Shown here: positions 1 through 8,637 of the stretch, in pieces
How the letters are laid out: each line of letters begins with the position of its first letter
Position numbering within the stretch: the stretch's first letter is position 1
Notes under the pieces: model-generated
The model's input: only the letters and a program-made list of their open reading frames with translations
What the model was told of the DNA's origin: nothing
Database searches by the model: none
Program-made: the position numbers and the translations under genes
Source: RGIG4708 sp045538875
GTDB taxonomy: Bacteria > Bacillota > Clostridia > UMGS1810
Assembly: GCA_045538875.1 (NCBI GenBank)
Contig: JAZQEG010000009.1
Coordinates: forward strand, 62,001 to 126,000
DNA length: 64,000 bases
Reading direction: 5' to 3'

Positions 1-2
1 TT

Positions 3-956
3 CTTTGTATACCTCCTCTTTATCATACAGGTGCAAAAATGCACTGGTTTGGCAGCTTTCTTGTGGGCGGCAAGGCTGTACTTTTAAAAGGTATAAAGCC
101 CGAATGGATACTGCGTACCGCATCGGAAGAAAAATGCTCAATAGTATGGTTGCTTGTTCCGTGGGCACAGGATATTCTTGATGCAATCGATAGCGGCACA
201 ATCAACCTTGATGAATATGACTTGTCAAACTGGAGATTGATGCACATTGGAGCACAGCCTGTTCCTCCAAGCCTTATTAAGCGTTGGAAAGAAATATTTC
301 CAAATCACGGCTACGACACAAACTATGGTTTGTCCGAATCTATTGGCCCAGGATGCGTTCACCTTGGAGTTGGCAATGACCACAAGGTTGGTGCGATTGG
401 CAAGGCAGGCTTTGGCTGGCAAACCAAAATAGTTGACGAACACCGCAACACTTTACCTCAGGGCAAAATTGGCGAGCTTGCCGTTAAAGGCCCCGGCGTT
501 ATGACCGAATATTATAAAGACGAAAAAGCCACAAGCGAGGTACTTGCAGATGGCTGGTTGTTTACTGGTGATATGGCTCAGGAGGACAAAGATGGCTTTA
601 TTTACCTTGTTGACCGCAAAAAGGATGTTATCATTTCGGGCGGTGAAAATCTTTACCCCGTTCAAATTGAGGATTTCCTGCGCAAATGTGACAAAATTAA
701 TGATGTTGCAGTTATCGGATTGCCGGATTCGCGTCTTGGTGAAATTGCCGCTGCAATTATTCAGGTAAAAGAGGGTATGACACTTACCGAGGACGAAGTA
801 AACGAATTTTGCCTTGATTTGCCAAGGTATAAAAGGCCTCACAAGGTTATTTTTGCCGATGTTCCGCGTAACCCCACAGGCAAAATTGAAAAGCCGCTGC
901 TGCGTAAAATTTATTGCGGCGAAAGTGTTGTTGCACAACAAAACGAAATAAAATAA
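3..956 (+). CDS. Acyl-CoA ligase (AMP-forming), 5' truncated by the window
   Basis: C-terminal two thirds of an ANL-superfamily acyl/aryl-CoA ligase, which activates a carboxylic acid with ATP and CoA. The open frame runs off the left edge: codons from position 3 read in frame into PLYHTGA, a typical mid-protein ANL motif, so the ATG at 39 is internal. Visible signatures are GLSES (A5 region), the adenylate-binding LFTGD, the hinge DRKKDVIISGGENLYP and the C-terminal catalytic Lys in NPTGKIEK. It lies 22 bp upstream of iorA with an AGGG ribosome site between them, so it is probably cotranscribed. By context the substrate may be an aryl acetate or short-chain acid made by the Ior pathway; that is inference. 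Substrate specificity cannot be read from sequence. Confidence 0.88.
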   Translation, partial: LCIPPLYHTGAKMHWFGSFLVGGKAVLLKGIKPEWILRTASEEKCSIVWLLVPWAQDILDAIDSGTINLDEYDLSNWRLMHIGAQPVPPSLIKRWKEIFPNHGYDTNYGLSESIGPGCVHLGVGNDHKVGAIGKAGFGWQTKIVDEHRNTLPQGKIGELAVKGPGVMTEYYKDEKATSEVLADGWLFTGDMAQEDKDGFIYLVDRKKDVIISGGENLYPVQIEDFLRKCDKINDVAVIGLPDSRLGEIAAAIIQVKEGMTLTEDEVNEFCLDLPRYKRPHKVIFADVPRNPTGKIEKPLLRKIYCGESVVAQQNEIK

Positions 957-978
957 TATCTGAAAGGGAATACATATA

Positions 979-2715
979 ATGAAAAAGTTGTTGTTAGGTA
1001 ATGCGGCGGTTGCCCGTGGTGCATACGAGGCAGGCGTTAAGCTTGTTGCATCATACCCTGGTACACCAAGCACCGAAATTACCGAGGAAATAGTTAAATT
1101 TGACCAGATTTATGCCGAATGGTCACCAAACGAAAAGGTTGCATGCGAGGTTGCGCTTGGTGCTGCAATTGGTGGTGCAAGAGCTATGACATGTATGAAG
1201 CACGTTGGCCTTAATGTTATGGCAGACCCTGTGTTTACAGCAAGCTATACAGGAGTTAACGGCGGTTTTGTGCTTTGCGTTGCAGACGACCCCGGTATGC
1301 ATTCATCACAAAATGAGCAGGATTCACGCCACTATGCTATGGCGTCAAAGGTAATGATGCTTGAGCCATCCGATTCGCAGGAGTGCAAAGATTACACCAA
1401 GCTCGCATTTGAACTTTCCGAAAAATACGATACCCCTGTATTTATCAGACTTTCTACAAGAGTTTCGCACTCACAGAGCCTTGTTGAGCTTGATGACAGA
1501 CAGGAGCTTGAACTAAAGCCATATGAAAAAAACATTCCTAAATTTGTTATGATGCCTGCAATGGCAAAAAAGCGCCATTTTGTTGTAGAGGAGCGAATTG
1601 CTGCTCTTAAGGAGTATGCCGAAACAGACAAAATCAACCAGGTTGAGGACAACGGTTCAAAAATAGGTGTTATAACCGCAGGTATTACATATATGTATGC
1701 AAAAGAAGCTCTTGGCAATAATGTTAACTACTTAAAGCTGGGTATGGTATATCCGCTTCCTGAGCAAAAAATTGCCGATTTTGCAGCAAAATGTGACAAG
1801 GTTTATGTGATAGAAGAGCTTGACCCTGTAATAGAAAATCACTGCAAAAGTATTGGTGTAAATGTATATGGCAAAAGCTTATTTACCCTAATGGGTGAAT
1901 ACACACCTAATATGATTAAAAAAGCAGTACTTGGCGAGGATGCTCCTCAAAAAGCAGAGCTTGATGAGCAGATTCCTGTTCGCCCACCTGTTATGTGTGC
2001 AGGCTGCCCTCACAGAGGCACATTTTATGTGCTCAAAAAGCTTGGGCTTGTTGTATCGGGCGATATAGGCTGCTACACTCTTGGTGCGGTTGCACCTCTT
2101 GCCGCAGTAGACACAACTATTTGTATGGGTGCGTCTGTAAGTGCTGCAATGGGTATGGCAAAGGTCAGGGGAGCAGAGTTTAACAAAAAGCTTGTTTCGG
2201 TTATAGGTGATTCTACATTTATGCATTCAGGTATTACAGGCCTTGTTGATATTGTATACAACAAGGGTAACAACACTGTTATTATTCTTGACAACTCCAT
2301 TACAGGTATGACAGGCCATCAGGACAACCCAACAACCGGCTATACCATAAGAGGTGAGCAAACAAAGCAGGTTAACCTTATTTCGCTTTGTAAGGCTGTA
2401 GGTGTAGAGCATGTTGTTGTTGCCGACCCGTTTGACCTTAAAAATTTTGAAAAGGTTGTAAAAGAGGAAGTACAAAGGGAAGAACCGTCTGTAATTATTG
2501 CACAGCGCCCTTGTGCACTTCTTAAAAAGGTAAAATACACAGGACATTGTACAATTAATGATAACTGCAAAAACTGTAAAATGTGTATGAAGCTTGGCTG
2601 CGCTGCAATTTCGGTTGTAGACGGTAAGGTTAAAATTGATGCAAATCAGTGCAACGGCTGCGGTTTGTGCCTTAATATATGCCCGTTTGGTGCAATACAA
2701 AAGGAGGATAACTGA
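979..2715 (+). CDS. iorA: Indolepyruvate:ferredoxin oxidoreductase subunit alpha
   Basis: Catalytic, thiamine-diphosphate-dependent subunit (578 aa) of the enzyme that oxidatively decarboxylates aromatic 2-oxoacids (indolepyruvate, phenylpyruvate) to aryl-acetyl-CoA and reduces ferredoxin in the cytoplasm of anaerobes. The N-terminal pyrimidine-binding domain contains SYPGTPSTEI. The central motif CAGCPHRG is near residue 340, and the TPP-binding part has GDIGCYTLG (about 361), GDSTFMHSG (about 410) and DNSITGMTGHQDNPTTG. Two ferredoxin-like 4Fe-4S clusters close the protein: CKNCKMC...C from about 530 and CNGCGLCLNICPFG from about 557. Full length for the family. The ribosome site of iorB lies inside its last codons. 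Confidence 0.96.
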   Translation: MKKLLLGNAAVARGAYEAGVKLVASYPGTPSTEITEEIVKFDQIYAEWSPNEKVACEVALGAAIGGARAMTCMKHVGLNVMADPVFTASYTGVNGGFVLCVADDPGMHSSQNEQDSRHYAMASKVMMLEPSDSQECKDYTKLAFELSEKYDTPVFIRLSTRVSHSQSLVELDDRQELELKPYEKNIPKFVMMPAMAKKRHFVVEERIAALKEYAETDKINQVEDNGSKIGVITAGITYMYAKEALGNNVNYLKLGMVYPLPEQKIADFAAKCDKVYVIEELDPVIENHCKSIGVNVYGKSLFTLMGEYTPNMIKKAVLGEDAPQKAELDEQIPVRPPVMCAGCPHRGTFYVLKKLGLVVSGDIGCYTLGAVAPLAAVDTTICMGASVSAAMGMAKVRGAEFNKKLVSVIGDSTFMHSGITGLVDIVYNKGNNTVIILDNSITGMTGHQDNPTTGYTIRGEQTKQVNLISLCKAVGVEHVVVADPFDLKNFEKVVKEEVQREEPSVIIAQRPCALLKKVKYTGHCTINDNCKNCKMCMKLGCAAISVVDGKVKIDANQCNGCGLCLNICPFGAIQKEDN

Positions 2716-2716
2716 T

Positions 2717-3286
2717 ATGACAAAAAACATTATGATAGTTGGTGTCGGCGGTCAGGGTACACTCCTTGCCAGCAGAATTCTTGGTAACACAGTAATCAGC
2801 AAAGGTTACGATGTTAAAGTTTCCGAAGTACATGGTATGAGCCAGCGAGGCGGAAGCGTTGTAACTTATGTTAAATACGGTGACAAAGTGTATTCACCTA
2901 TTATAGATGAGGGTGAGGCAGATATCATTCTTGCTTTTGAAATGCTTGAGGCATACAGGGCAATGCCTTACCTTAAGGCAAACGGCAAAATGATTGCAAA
3001 CACACAGCAAATTAACCCTATGCCTGTAATTACGGGAGCAGCTGAATATCCTCAAAATATTGATGAAAAAATATCTTCAAAAATCAATTTACAAACAGTT
3101 GATGCGCTGTCACTTGCAATAGAGGCAGGCAATAGCAAAGCAGTTAATGTTGTTTTGATTGGAGTAATGGCAAAAAGCACTGATATTGCTTATGATGATT
3201 GGGTAAATACAATCAAAACCACAGTTCCTCAAAAATTTCTTGAGGTTAACTTAAAAGCATTTGATTTGGGATATAATCTTGCGTAA
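2717..3286 (+). CDS. iorB: Indolepyruvate:ferredoxin oxidoreductase subunit beta
   Basis: Small subunit (189 aa) carrying the gamma-type domain of 2-oxoacid:ferredoxin oxidoreductases, which binds CoA and completes the IorAB complex. The N terminus has the GVGGQGTLLASRILG motif, followed by SEVHGMSQRGGSV, both diagnostic. I chose the ATG at 2717, one base after the iorA stop, because AAGGAGG lies at 2701-2707; the frame is open further upstream, but that part overlaps iorA and has no site. A strong hairpin terminator follows at 3300, which ends the ligase-iorA-iorB transcript. Confidence 0.95.
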   Translation: MTKNIMIVGVGGQGTLLASRILGNTVISKGYDVKVSEVHGMSQRGGSVVTYVKYGDKVYSPIIDEGEADIILAFEMLEAYRAMPYLKANGKMIANTQQINPMPVITGAAEYPQNIDEKISSKINLQTVDALSLAIEAGNSKAVNVVLIGVMAKSTDIAYDDWVNTIKTTVPQKFLEVNLKAFDLGYNLA

Positions 3287-3299
3287 TAAAATTGTTTAC

Positions 3300-3330
3300 A
3301 AAAAGACGATTTGTTAAAATCGTCTTTTTG
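3300..3330 (+). terminator. Rho-independent terminator after iorB
   Basis: Perfect 13-bp stem (AAAAAGACGATTT pairing with AAATCGTCTTTTT) around a GTTA loop, ending in a T run. It separates the ior operon from the next gene. Confidence 0.9.
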
Positions 3331-3373
3331 CTTTTGTAAATTATAAAAATTAATAAAGTTATTAAAAATACTA

Positions 3374-3402
3374 TTGAAAATTTAACAAAATAGTGTTATA
3401 AT
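3374..3402 (+). promoter_or_regulatory. Sigma-A promoter for the CofE-like gene
   Basis: TTGAAA (3374-3379), a 17-bp spacer and TATAAT (3397-3402), with an extended -10 TG at 3394-3395. It lies about 50 bp upstream of the GTG start at 3455. Confidence 0.85.
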
Positions 3403-3454
3403 TTTATGTGTTGTTTTTTTTGTTAAAATTTTATTACAGATAGAGGGGATTAAA

Positions 3455-4654
3455 GTGACAAACAAAGAAAGAAGAGTAGGCACAATATCAAGAGGTATTC
3501 GTTGTCCTATAATCCGTCAAGGTGATGACCTTGCTTCAATTGTATCACAAAGCGTACTTGAGGCAGCACAGTATGAAGGATTTGAGCTTCGCGACAGGGA
3601 TGTTATTTCGGTAACAGAATCTATTGTTGCAAGATCTCAGGGTAATTATGCCTCGGTAGATGACATTGCAAGCGACGTAAAAGCAAAACTTGGTGACGGC
3701 ACTATAGGTGTTATATTTCCAATTCTTTCGCGTAATCGTTTTGCAATATGCCTCAGAGGTATTGCAAAAGCAGCCAAAAAAATTGTTCTTATGCTCAGCT
3801 ACCCTTCCGATGAAGTGGGCAATCAGCTTATTAGTATGGATCAAATTGACGATGCAGGTGTTAATCCGTATTCCGATGTACTTGACCTTAAAAAATATCG
3901 TGAGCTTTTTGGCAGCAACAAGCATGAATTTACAGGTGTAGACTATGTAGAATATTATGGTGACCTTGTTAAGGAATGCGGCGCAGAGGTTGAGTTTGTT
4001 TTTGCAAATAATCCAAGAGCAATTCTTGATTATGCAGATTGCATCATTAATTGCGATATACACACTCGTCAGCGTACAAAGCGCATTCTTAAACAAGCAG
4101 GTGCCAAAGCAGTTTGCGGCCTTGATGATATTATGAACGCATCTGTTAACGGCAGCGGATATAACACAAATTACGGACTCCTTGGTTCAAACAAATCCAC
4201 CGAAGATAAGGTTAAGCTTTTTCCAAGGGAGTGTCAGGATCTTGTGCTTGACATTCAGCAACAAATTTTAGATGCAACAGGCAAGCATGTGGAAGTAATG
4301 GTATATGGCGACGGTGCCTTTAAAGATCCTAAAGGTAAAATTTGGGAGCTTGCCGACCCTGTGGTTTCGCCTGCGTTTACCGATGGCCTTATAGGCACTC
4401 CAAATGAGCTTAAGCTTAAATACCTTGCAGACAATGATTTTAAAGATTTGTCGGGCGAGGCACTCAAGCAGGCAATATCTGACAGCATTAAATCAAAGGG
4501 CGACAACCTTGTGGGTAATATGGCATCGCAGGGCACAACACCTCGTCAGCTTACCGACCTTATAGGCTCGCTTTGTGACCTTACAAGCGGCAGCGGTGAC
4601 AAGGGTACACCTGTGGTTTTGGTGCAGGGTTATTTTGATAACTATACAAATTAA
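3455..4654 (+). CDS. Coenzyme F420-0:L-glutamate ligase-like protein (CofE/FbiB family)
   Basis: A 399-aa protein of the CofE-like amide-ligase family, whose archaeal and actinobacterial members add glutamates to coenzyme F420. The N-terminal part (GTISRGIRCPII, DRDVISVTESIVARSQGNY, PILSRNRFA) matches the family start, and EVMVYGDGAFKDP with a later DGLIGTPNELKLKYLADND resembles the metal/GTP-binding core. Starts with GTG behind GAGGGG and has its own promoter and terminator. It is much longer than archaeal CofE (about 250 aa). No other F420 gene is visible in the window and Clostridia generally lack F420, so the real substrate is unknown. Family assignment is firm; function is not. Confidence 0.8.
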   Translation: MTNKERRVGTISRGIRCPIIRQGDDLASIVSQSVLEAAQYEGFELRDRDVISVTESIVARSQGNYASVDDIASDVKAKLGDGTIGVIFPILSRNRFAICLRGIAKAAKKIVLMLSYPSDEVGNQLISMDQIDDAGVNPYSDVLDLKKYRELFGSNKHEFTGVDYVEYYGDLVKECGAEVEFVFANNPRAILDYADCIINCDIHTRQRTKRILKQAGAKAVCGLDDIMNASVNGSGYNTNYGLLGSNKSTEDKVKLFPRECQDLVLDIQQQILDATGKHVEVMVYGDGAFKDPKGKIWELADPVVSPAFTDGLIGTPNELKLKYLADNDFKDLSGEALKQAISDSIKSKGDNLVGNMASQGTTPRQLTDLIGSLCDLTSGSGDKGTPVVLVQGYFDNYTN

Positions 4655-4664
4655 TTATTGGATT

Positions 4665-4710
4665 TAAAAAAGGGAGTAAAAATTTATCATTTTTTACATC
4701 CCTTTTTTGT
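4665..4710 (+). terminator. Rho-independent terminator
   Basis: A-rich arm with GGGAGTAAAAA pairs with TTTTTTACATCCC (one bulged position) and ends in a T run. It ends the monocistronic CofE-like transcript. Confidence 0.8.
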
Positions 4711-4718
4711 TTAAAGTA

Positions 4719-4747
4719 TTTACTTTTTAATATATTTGTATTAAAAT
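4719..4747 (+). promoter_or_regulatory. Possible sigma-A promoter for thrC
   Basis: TTTACT (4719-4724), 17-bp spacer, TAAAAT (4742-4747). Both boxes deviate from consensus and the region is very AT-rich, so this is only a moderate candidate. Confidence 0.45.
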
Positions 4748-4800
4748 ATATTATGTATAACTTTGTAAATTATATTCAAATAAATCGGAGGAAGTTACAT

Positions 4801-6309
4801 ATGTATTATAACAGTACAAGAAATAATAATATCAAAGCAGAGTCTGCATTTGCAATCAAAACAGGCATATCCGCAGACGGAGGCTTGTTTGTACCACAGA
4901 GCATTCCTCAGCTAGAGCCTGAGTTTATAGCTGGCCTTACAGATAAATCGTACAAGCAAAGAGCAGTGCAAATTTTGTCAAAATTTTTGACAGATTACAC
5001 TTGTGATGAGCTTGCCGACTGTGCAAATAATGCATATGCAGCAGATAAATTTGGCGGTGAGGACACTGCGCCAGTCAAAAAACTTGACAAAAATACCTTT
5101 GTTCTTGAATTGTGGCATGGGCCAACCTGTGCATTTAAGGATATGGCACTTCAAATTTTGCCGCACCTACTTACAAAAGCAATCAAAAAAACAGGTGAGG
5201 ACAAAAAGGTTGTTATTTTGGTTGCAACATCGGGCGATACAGGCAAAGCTGCTCTCGAGGGCTTTAAGGATGTAGACGGCACAGGTATAGTTGTATTTTA
5301 CCCAAATAACGGAGTGTCAAAAATTCAACAGCTCCAGATGGCAACTCAGGATGGTGCAAATGTTGGTGTTGTTGCAGTAAACGGCAACTTTGATGATGCA
5401 CAGACGGGCGTTAAAAAAATCTTTACAAACGAGGATTACAAAGCCCAGCTTGCACAAAAAGGCTTTATGCTCTCGAGTGCCAACTCAATAAACTGGGGCA
5501 GGCTTGCTCCACAGATTGTTTACTATTTTTCTGCATATTGCGATATGCTCAAAAATGGCGAAATTACAAACGGTGACAAAATTAACATTGTTGTCCCTAC
5601 AGGCAACTTTGGCAATATTCTTGCTGCATATTACGCAAAAACAATGGGCTTGCCTGTTAACAAGCTTATATGCGCGTCAAACATCAACAATGTACTTACC
5701 GAGTTTATAAAAACAGGTGTGTATGACAAAAACCGTAAGTTCCATACCACTATATCACCATCTATGGATATACTTATTTCGAGCAATCTTGAGCGACTTT
5801 TGTATCACATCTCGGGCAGCAACGATGCACTTGTAGCAGAGTATATGAACAAATTAAGTACAGATGGCAGCTACAAGGTTAATGATGATATACTTGCAAA
5901 AATTAAACATTTGTTTTATGCAAACTGCGCATCCGATGACGAAACAAAACAAACAATTAACAAGGTTAACAAAGCATATGGCTACACTGCAGACACTCAT
6001 ACCGCTGTTGCACTTTGTGTATACGACAAATATGTTGAGGAAACAGGCGACAAAACCAAAACAGTTATTGCTTCTACTGCAAATCCTTACAAGTTTAACG
6101 AAAGTGTTATAAACGCACTAACAGGTGAGGGCAGCTGTGAAGGACTTGCTGAATTTGAACTTCTTGGTAAGCTATGCCAAATTAGCAAAATGGAAATTCC
6201 TGCGTCACTTGCAGAGCTTAAAAACAAACAGGTTCGATTTGATGCTGTATGCAACAAAGAGGATATGCAGGATGTAACAACCGATTTTCTTTTAAATAAT
6301 TTAAAATAA
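4801..6309 (+). CDS. thrC: Threonine synthase
   Basis: PLP enzyme (502 aa) converting O-phosphohomoserine to threonine and phosphate, the last step of threonine synthesis. It is the longer proteobacterial/yeast-type form. The N terminus (MYYNSTRN...KAESAFAIKTGISADGGLFVP) is typical, the PLP lysine is K113 in HGPTCAFKDMALQ, and ATSGDTGKAA and PTGNFGNILAA are the phosphate-binding loops. The frame is open further upstream, but the ATG at 4801 is preceded by CGGAGGAAG at a good distance, so I use it. The next gene, ispD, follows after 11 bp. Confidence 0.95.
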   Translation: MYYNSTRNNNIKAESAFAIKTGISADGGLFVPQSIPQLEPEFIAGLTDKSYKQRAVQILSKFLTDYTCDELADCANNAYAADKFGGEDTAPVKKLDKNTFVLELWHGPTCAFKDMALQILPHLLTKAIKKTGEDKKVVILVATSGDTGKAALEGFKDVDGTGIVVFYPNNGVSKIQQLQMATQDGANVGVVAVNGNFDDAQTGVKKIFTNEDYKAQLAQKGFMLSSANSINWGRLAPQIVYYFSAYCDMLKNGEITNGDKINIVVPTGNFGNILAAYYAKTMGLPVNKLICASNINNVLTEFIKTGVYDKNRKFHTTISPSMDILISSNLERLLYHISGSNDALVAEYMNKLSTDGSYKVNDDILAKIKHLFYANCASDDETKQTINKVNKAYGYTADTHTAVALCVYDKYVEETGDKTKTVIASTANPYKFNESVINALTGEGSCEGLAEFELLGKLCQISKMEIPASLAELKNKQVRFDAVCNKEDMQDVTTDFLLNNLK

Positions 6310-6320
6310 GGTGTGATACT

Positions 6321-7037
6321 TTGTTTTTTAAAAAAAATACCAACATAACCCCAAAAAATGCTGCTGTTATAGTTGCAGCAGGTTCAGGCACACGAATGGG
6401 CACCGATGTTCCAAAGCAGTTTTTGACAGTTGGAGGCAAACCTGTGCTTGTATATACACTTTTAAAGTTTAACAACAACAAATACATTCACGAAATTGTT
6501 GTTGTTACAAAAGAAGAATATATACCATGTTGTAAGGATATTATAAAAACCTTTAATATTGGCAAGGTGACTAAAATTGTTTTAGGTGGCGATACTCGTC
6601 AGCAATCGGTATCAAATGGAATAAACAGCGTAAGCGATGATGCAGACAATGTGTTTATTCATGATGGTGCGCGCCCGCTTGTATCTGACCAGACAATAAC
6701 AAAATGTGCTTTGGCACTGCAAAGTCACAAGGCTTTGGCAGTTGGTGTGCCAATGAAAGATACAATCAAATATTCGGACAGCGGAGAGTTTATTGACCGT
6801 ACTGTCGACCGCAGCAAATTGTGGCAAATTCAAACGCCGCAGTGCTTTGACAGGCAGCTTGCAGTAAAGTATCACAAAATGGCTGTAAGCGATTGCTTTG
6901 AGGCTACCGATGATTGTATGCTTTTTGAACATTATGGCCAAAGGGTAGCGCTTGTTGAGGGTGAATACGAAAATATAAAAATTACTTCACCTCAGGATAT
7001 ATTTGTTATGGAAGGATTACTTGGTGATAATATATGA
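6321..7037 (+). CDS. ispD: 2-C-methyl-D-erythritol 4-phosphate cytidylyltransferase
   Basis: Third step of the MEP isoprenoid pathway: transfers CMP from CTP to methylerythritol phosphate. The protein (238 aa) has the nucleotide-binding VIVAAGSGTRMG followed by PKQF, plus HDGARPLV and the TPQ element expected of IspD. The start is a TTG at 6321 behind AAGGTGTG; no ATG or GTG fits better. It overlaps ispF by 4 bp (ATGA), so the two consecutive-pathway enzymes are translationally coupled. IspE, the step between them, is not encoded here. Confidence 0.95.
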   Translation: MFFKKNTNITPKNAAVIVAAGSGTRMGTDVPKQFLTVGGKPVLVYTLLKFNNNKYIHEIVVVTKEEYIPCCKDIIKTFNIGKVTKIVLGGDTRQQSVSNGINSVSDDADNVFIHDGARPLVSDQTITKCALALQSHKALAVGVPMKDTIKYSDSGEFIDRTVDRSKLWQIQTPQCFDRQLAVKYHKMAVSDCFEATDDCMLFEHYGQRVALVEGEYENIKITSPQDIFVMEGLLGDNI

Positions 7038-7507
7038 GAATTGGTATAGGATATGATGTTCACGCTCTTTCAAGCGGCAGAGATTTAATACTTGGCGGAG
7101 TAAAAATTGAGCACAGCCTTGGCCTTATGGGTCACTCCGATGCAGATGTGCTTGTACATGCCATAATGGATGCAATGCTTGGCGCTGCAGCACTTGGCGA
7201 TATAGGCAGGCATTTCCCCGACAATGACAACAGCTACAAAAATATAGACAGTATGCTATTGCTCGACAAGGTAAACAAGCTTTTGGCTCAAAATGGATTT
7301 TTGGTTAACAATATAGATGCAGTAATTATTGCTCAAAAGCCCAAGCTTATGCCGTATATTGACACTATGAAAAACAATATTGCAACCCTTTTGGGAGTAG
7401 ATGAGAGCAGAGTTAACATTAAAGCCACCACAACCGAAAAGCTTGGCTTTGAGGGTAGGATGGAGGGCATATCATCGCAGGCAGTATGTACACTTAACGA
7501 AGTTTGA
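7034..7507 (+). CDS. ispF: 2-C-methyl-D-erythritol 2,4-cyclodiphosphate synthase
   Basis: Trimeric zinc enzyme (157 aa) that cyclises the CDP-ME 2-phosphate intermediate of the MEP pathway with loss of CMP. It shows the N-terminal RIGIGYDVHAL with the metal ligands Asp and His, GHSDADVLVHAIMDA, and the C-terminal ATTTEKLGFEGR. Length is standard. The ATG overlaps the ispD stop (ATGA), and tsaE begins 7 bp after its stop. Confidence 0.96.
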   Translation: MRIGIGYDVHALSSGRDLILGGVKIEHSLGLMGHSDADVLVHAIMDAMLGAAALGDIGRHFPDNDNSYKNIDSMLLLDKVNKLLAQNGFLVNNIDAVIIAQKPKLMPYIDTMKNNIATLLGVDESRVNIKATTTEKLGFEGRMEGISSQAVCTLNEV

Positions 7508-7514
7508 GGTTTGT

Positions 7515-7952
7515 ATGGAATATATAAGTAACAGTGCTCAGCAAACATATATGATTGCTGCCCAATTTGCAAAAAAATTAAATATTGGCGATGTAGTAAC
7601 TCTCGACGGAGATTTGGGTGCAGGTAAAACTGCTTTTGTACGCGGCGTTGCAGATGGGCTTAACATAAGCGATATGGTTGTCAGCCCCACCTTTACAATT
7701 GTTAATGAATACAGGCACGGCAATGTGCCGCTGTTTCACTTTGATGTGTACAGGCTTGAGTGTGAGGATGACCTGTATGACATTGGCTGGGATGATTATT
7801 TAAACGGCGGAGGCATTTGCATAGTTGAATGGTCAACCATTATGCCTGAGGCATTTAATATGCCGCATTATCAAATAAATATAACAAAAGACCATAGTAT
7901 TTGTGACGACTATCGTAAAATTACAATTGATTTTGTTGGAGGCACAAAGTGA
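7515..7952 (+). CDS. tsaE: tRNA t6A biosynthesis ATPase TsaE
   Basis: Small P-loop ATPase (145 aa) that drives turnover of the TsaB-TsaD complex making N6-threonylcarbamoyladenosine at position 37 of ANN-decoding tRNAs. The Walker A is GDLGAGKTAFVRG; the family motifs SPTFTIVNEY, HFDVYRL and the late IVEWS are all present. The frame is open upstream inside ispF, but the ATG at 7515 sits behind a GAGG ribosome site and gives the usual length. It overlaps tsaB by 4 bp, fitting a complex. Confidence 0.93.
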   Translation: MEYISNSAQQTYMIAAQFAKKLNIGDVVTLDGDLGAGKTAFVRGVADGLNISDMVVSPTFTIVNEYRHGNVPLFHFDVYRLECEDDLYDIGWDDYLNGGGICIVEWSTIMPEAFNMPHYQINITKDHSICDDYRKITIDFVGGTK

Positions 7953-8635
7953 TAATTCTTGGTATGGACACCTCTTCGGTAAACGCAACCGTTGCGGTGA
8001 TGAATGATAAAAAGTTAATAGGGGAGTTTGTAATTTCAAACGACCGCACACATTCGCAAATTATTATGCCGCTGCTTGACGATTTAATTAAAAAATGCGG
8101 TATCGGTATAAGTGACATAGATGTTTTTGCTGTATCGGTTGGACCTGGCTCTTTTACAGGCCTTCGCATTGGTATGGCTACCGTAAAAACTCTTGCGCAG
8201 GTGTGCAACAAGCCTGTTATAGGTGTATGTTCACTTGATGCACTGTATCACAACTGCGCATTGTTTGACGGCATTGTTTGCCCCATAATTGATGCACGCC
8301 ATGGCGATGTGTACAATGCACTGCACTTAAACGGCAAAAAAATTACAGATAACAGAGTTATTTGTATTGATGAACTTATAAAAGAGCTCAGTGGCAAAAA
8401 AACAGTGTTTTGCGGTGACGGAGTATTGTCATATGCACAAAAACTCAGTGGGCATAGTAATTTTGTTGTTGCTCCGCAAAATATTTCAATGCAAAAAGCA
8501 TCGTCTGTGTGCATGGCGGCATACATGCGTGCTCAAAATAATGATTTTGACAATTTGTATTCACTTGTGCCCATATATCTGCGTCAATCACAGGCAGAAA
8601 GGGAGCTTAAAATCAAAAAAACAAAGGAGATATAA
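7949..8635 (+). CDS. tsaB: tRNA t6A biosynthesis protein TsaB
   Basis: ASKHA-fold dimerisation partner (228 aa) of TsaD in threonylcarbamoyl transfer to tRNA. It begins ILGMDTSSVNATVAV and contains GPGSFTGLRIGMATVK, the hallmark of TsaB. GTG start overlapping the tsaE stop, with GGAGG just upstream. In many Firmicutes rimI and tsaD follow; here rpiB does, so the t6A genes are split. The C-terminal half, as usual in this family, is poorly conserved. Confidence 0.93.
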   Translation: MIILGMDTSSVNATVAVMNDKKLIGEFVISNDRTHSQIIMPLLDDLIKKCGIGISDIDVFAVSVGPGSFTGLRIGMATVKTLAQVCNKPVIGVCSLDALYHNCALFDGIVCPIIDARHGDVYNALHLNGKKITDNRVICIDELIKELSGKKTVFCGDGVLSYAQKLSGHSNFVVAPQNISMQKASSVCMAAYMRAQNNDFDNLYSLVPIYLRQSQAERELKIKKTKEI

Positions 8636-8637
8636 TT

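Noticed and set aside
453..1073. 206-aa minus-strand frame across the ligase-iorA junction
   Set aside because: Covers two convincing coding regions and has a low-complexity hydrophobic composition typical of antisense frames.
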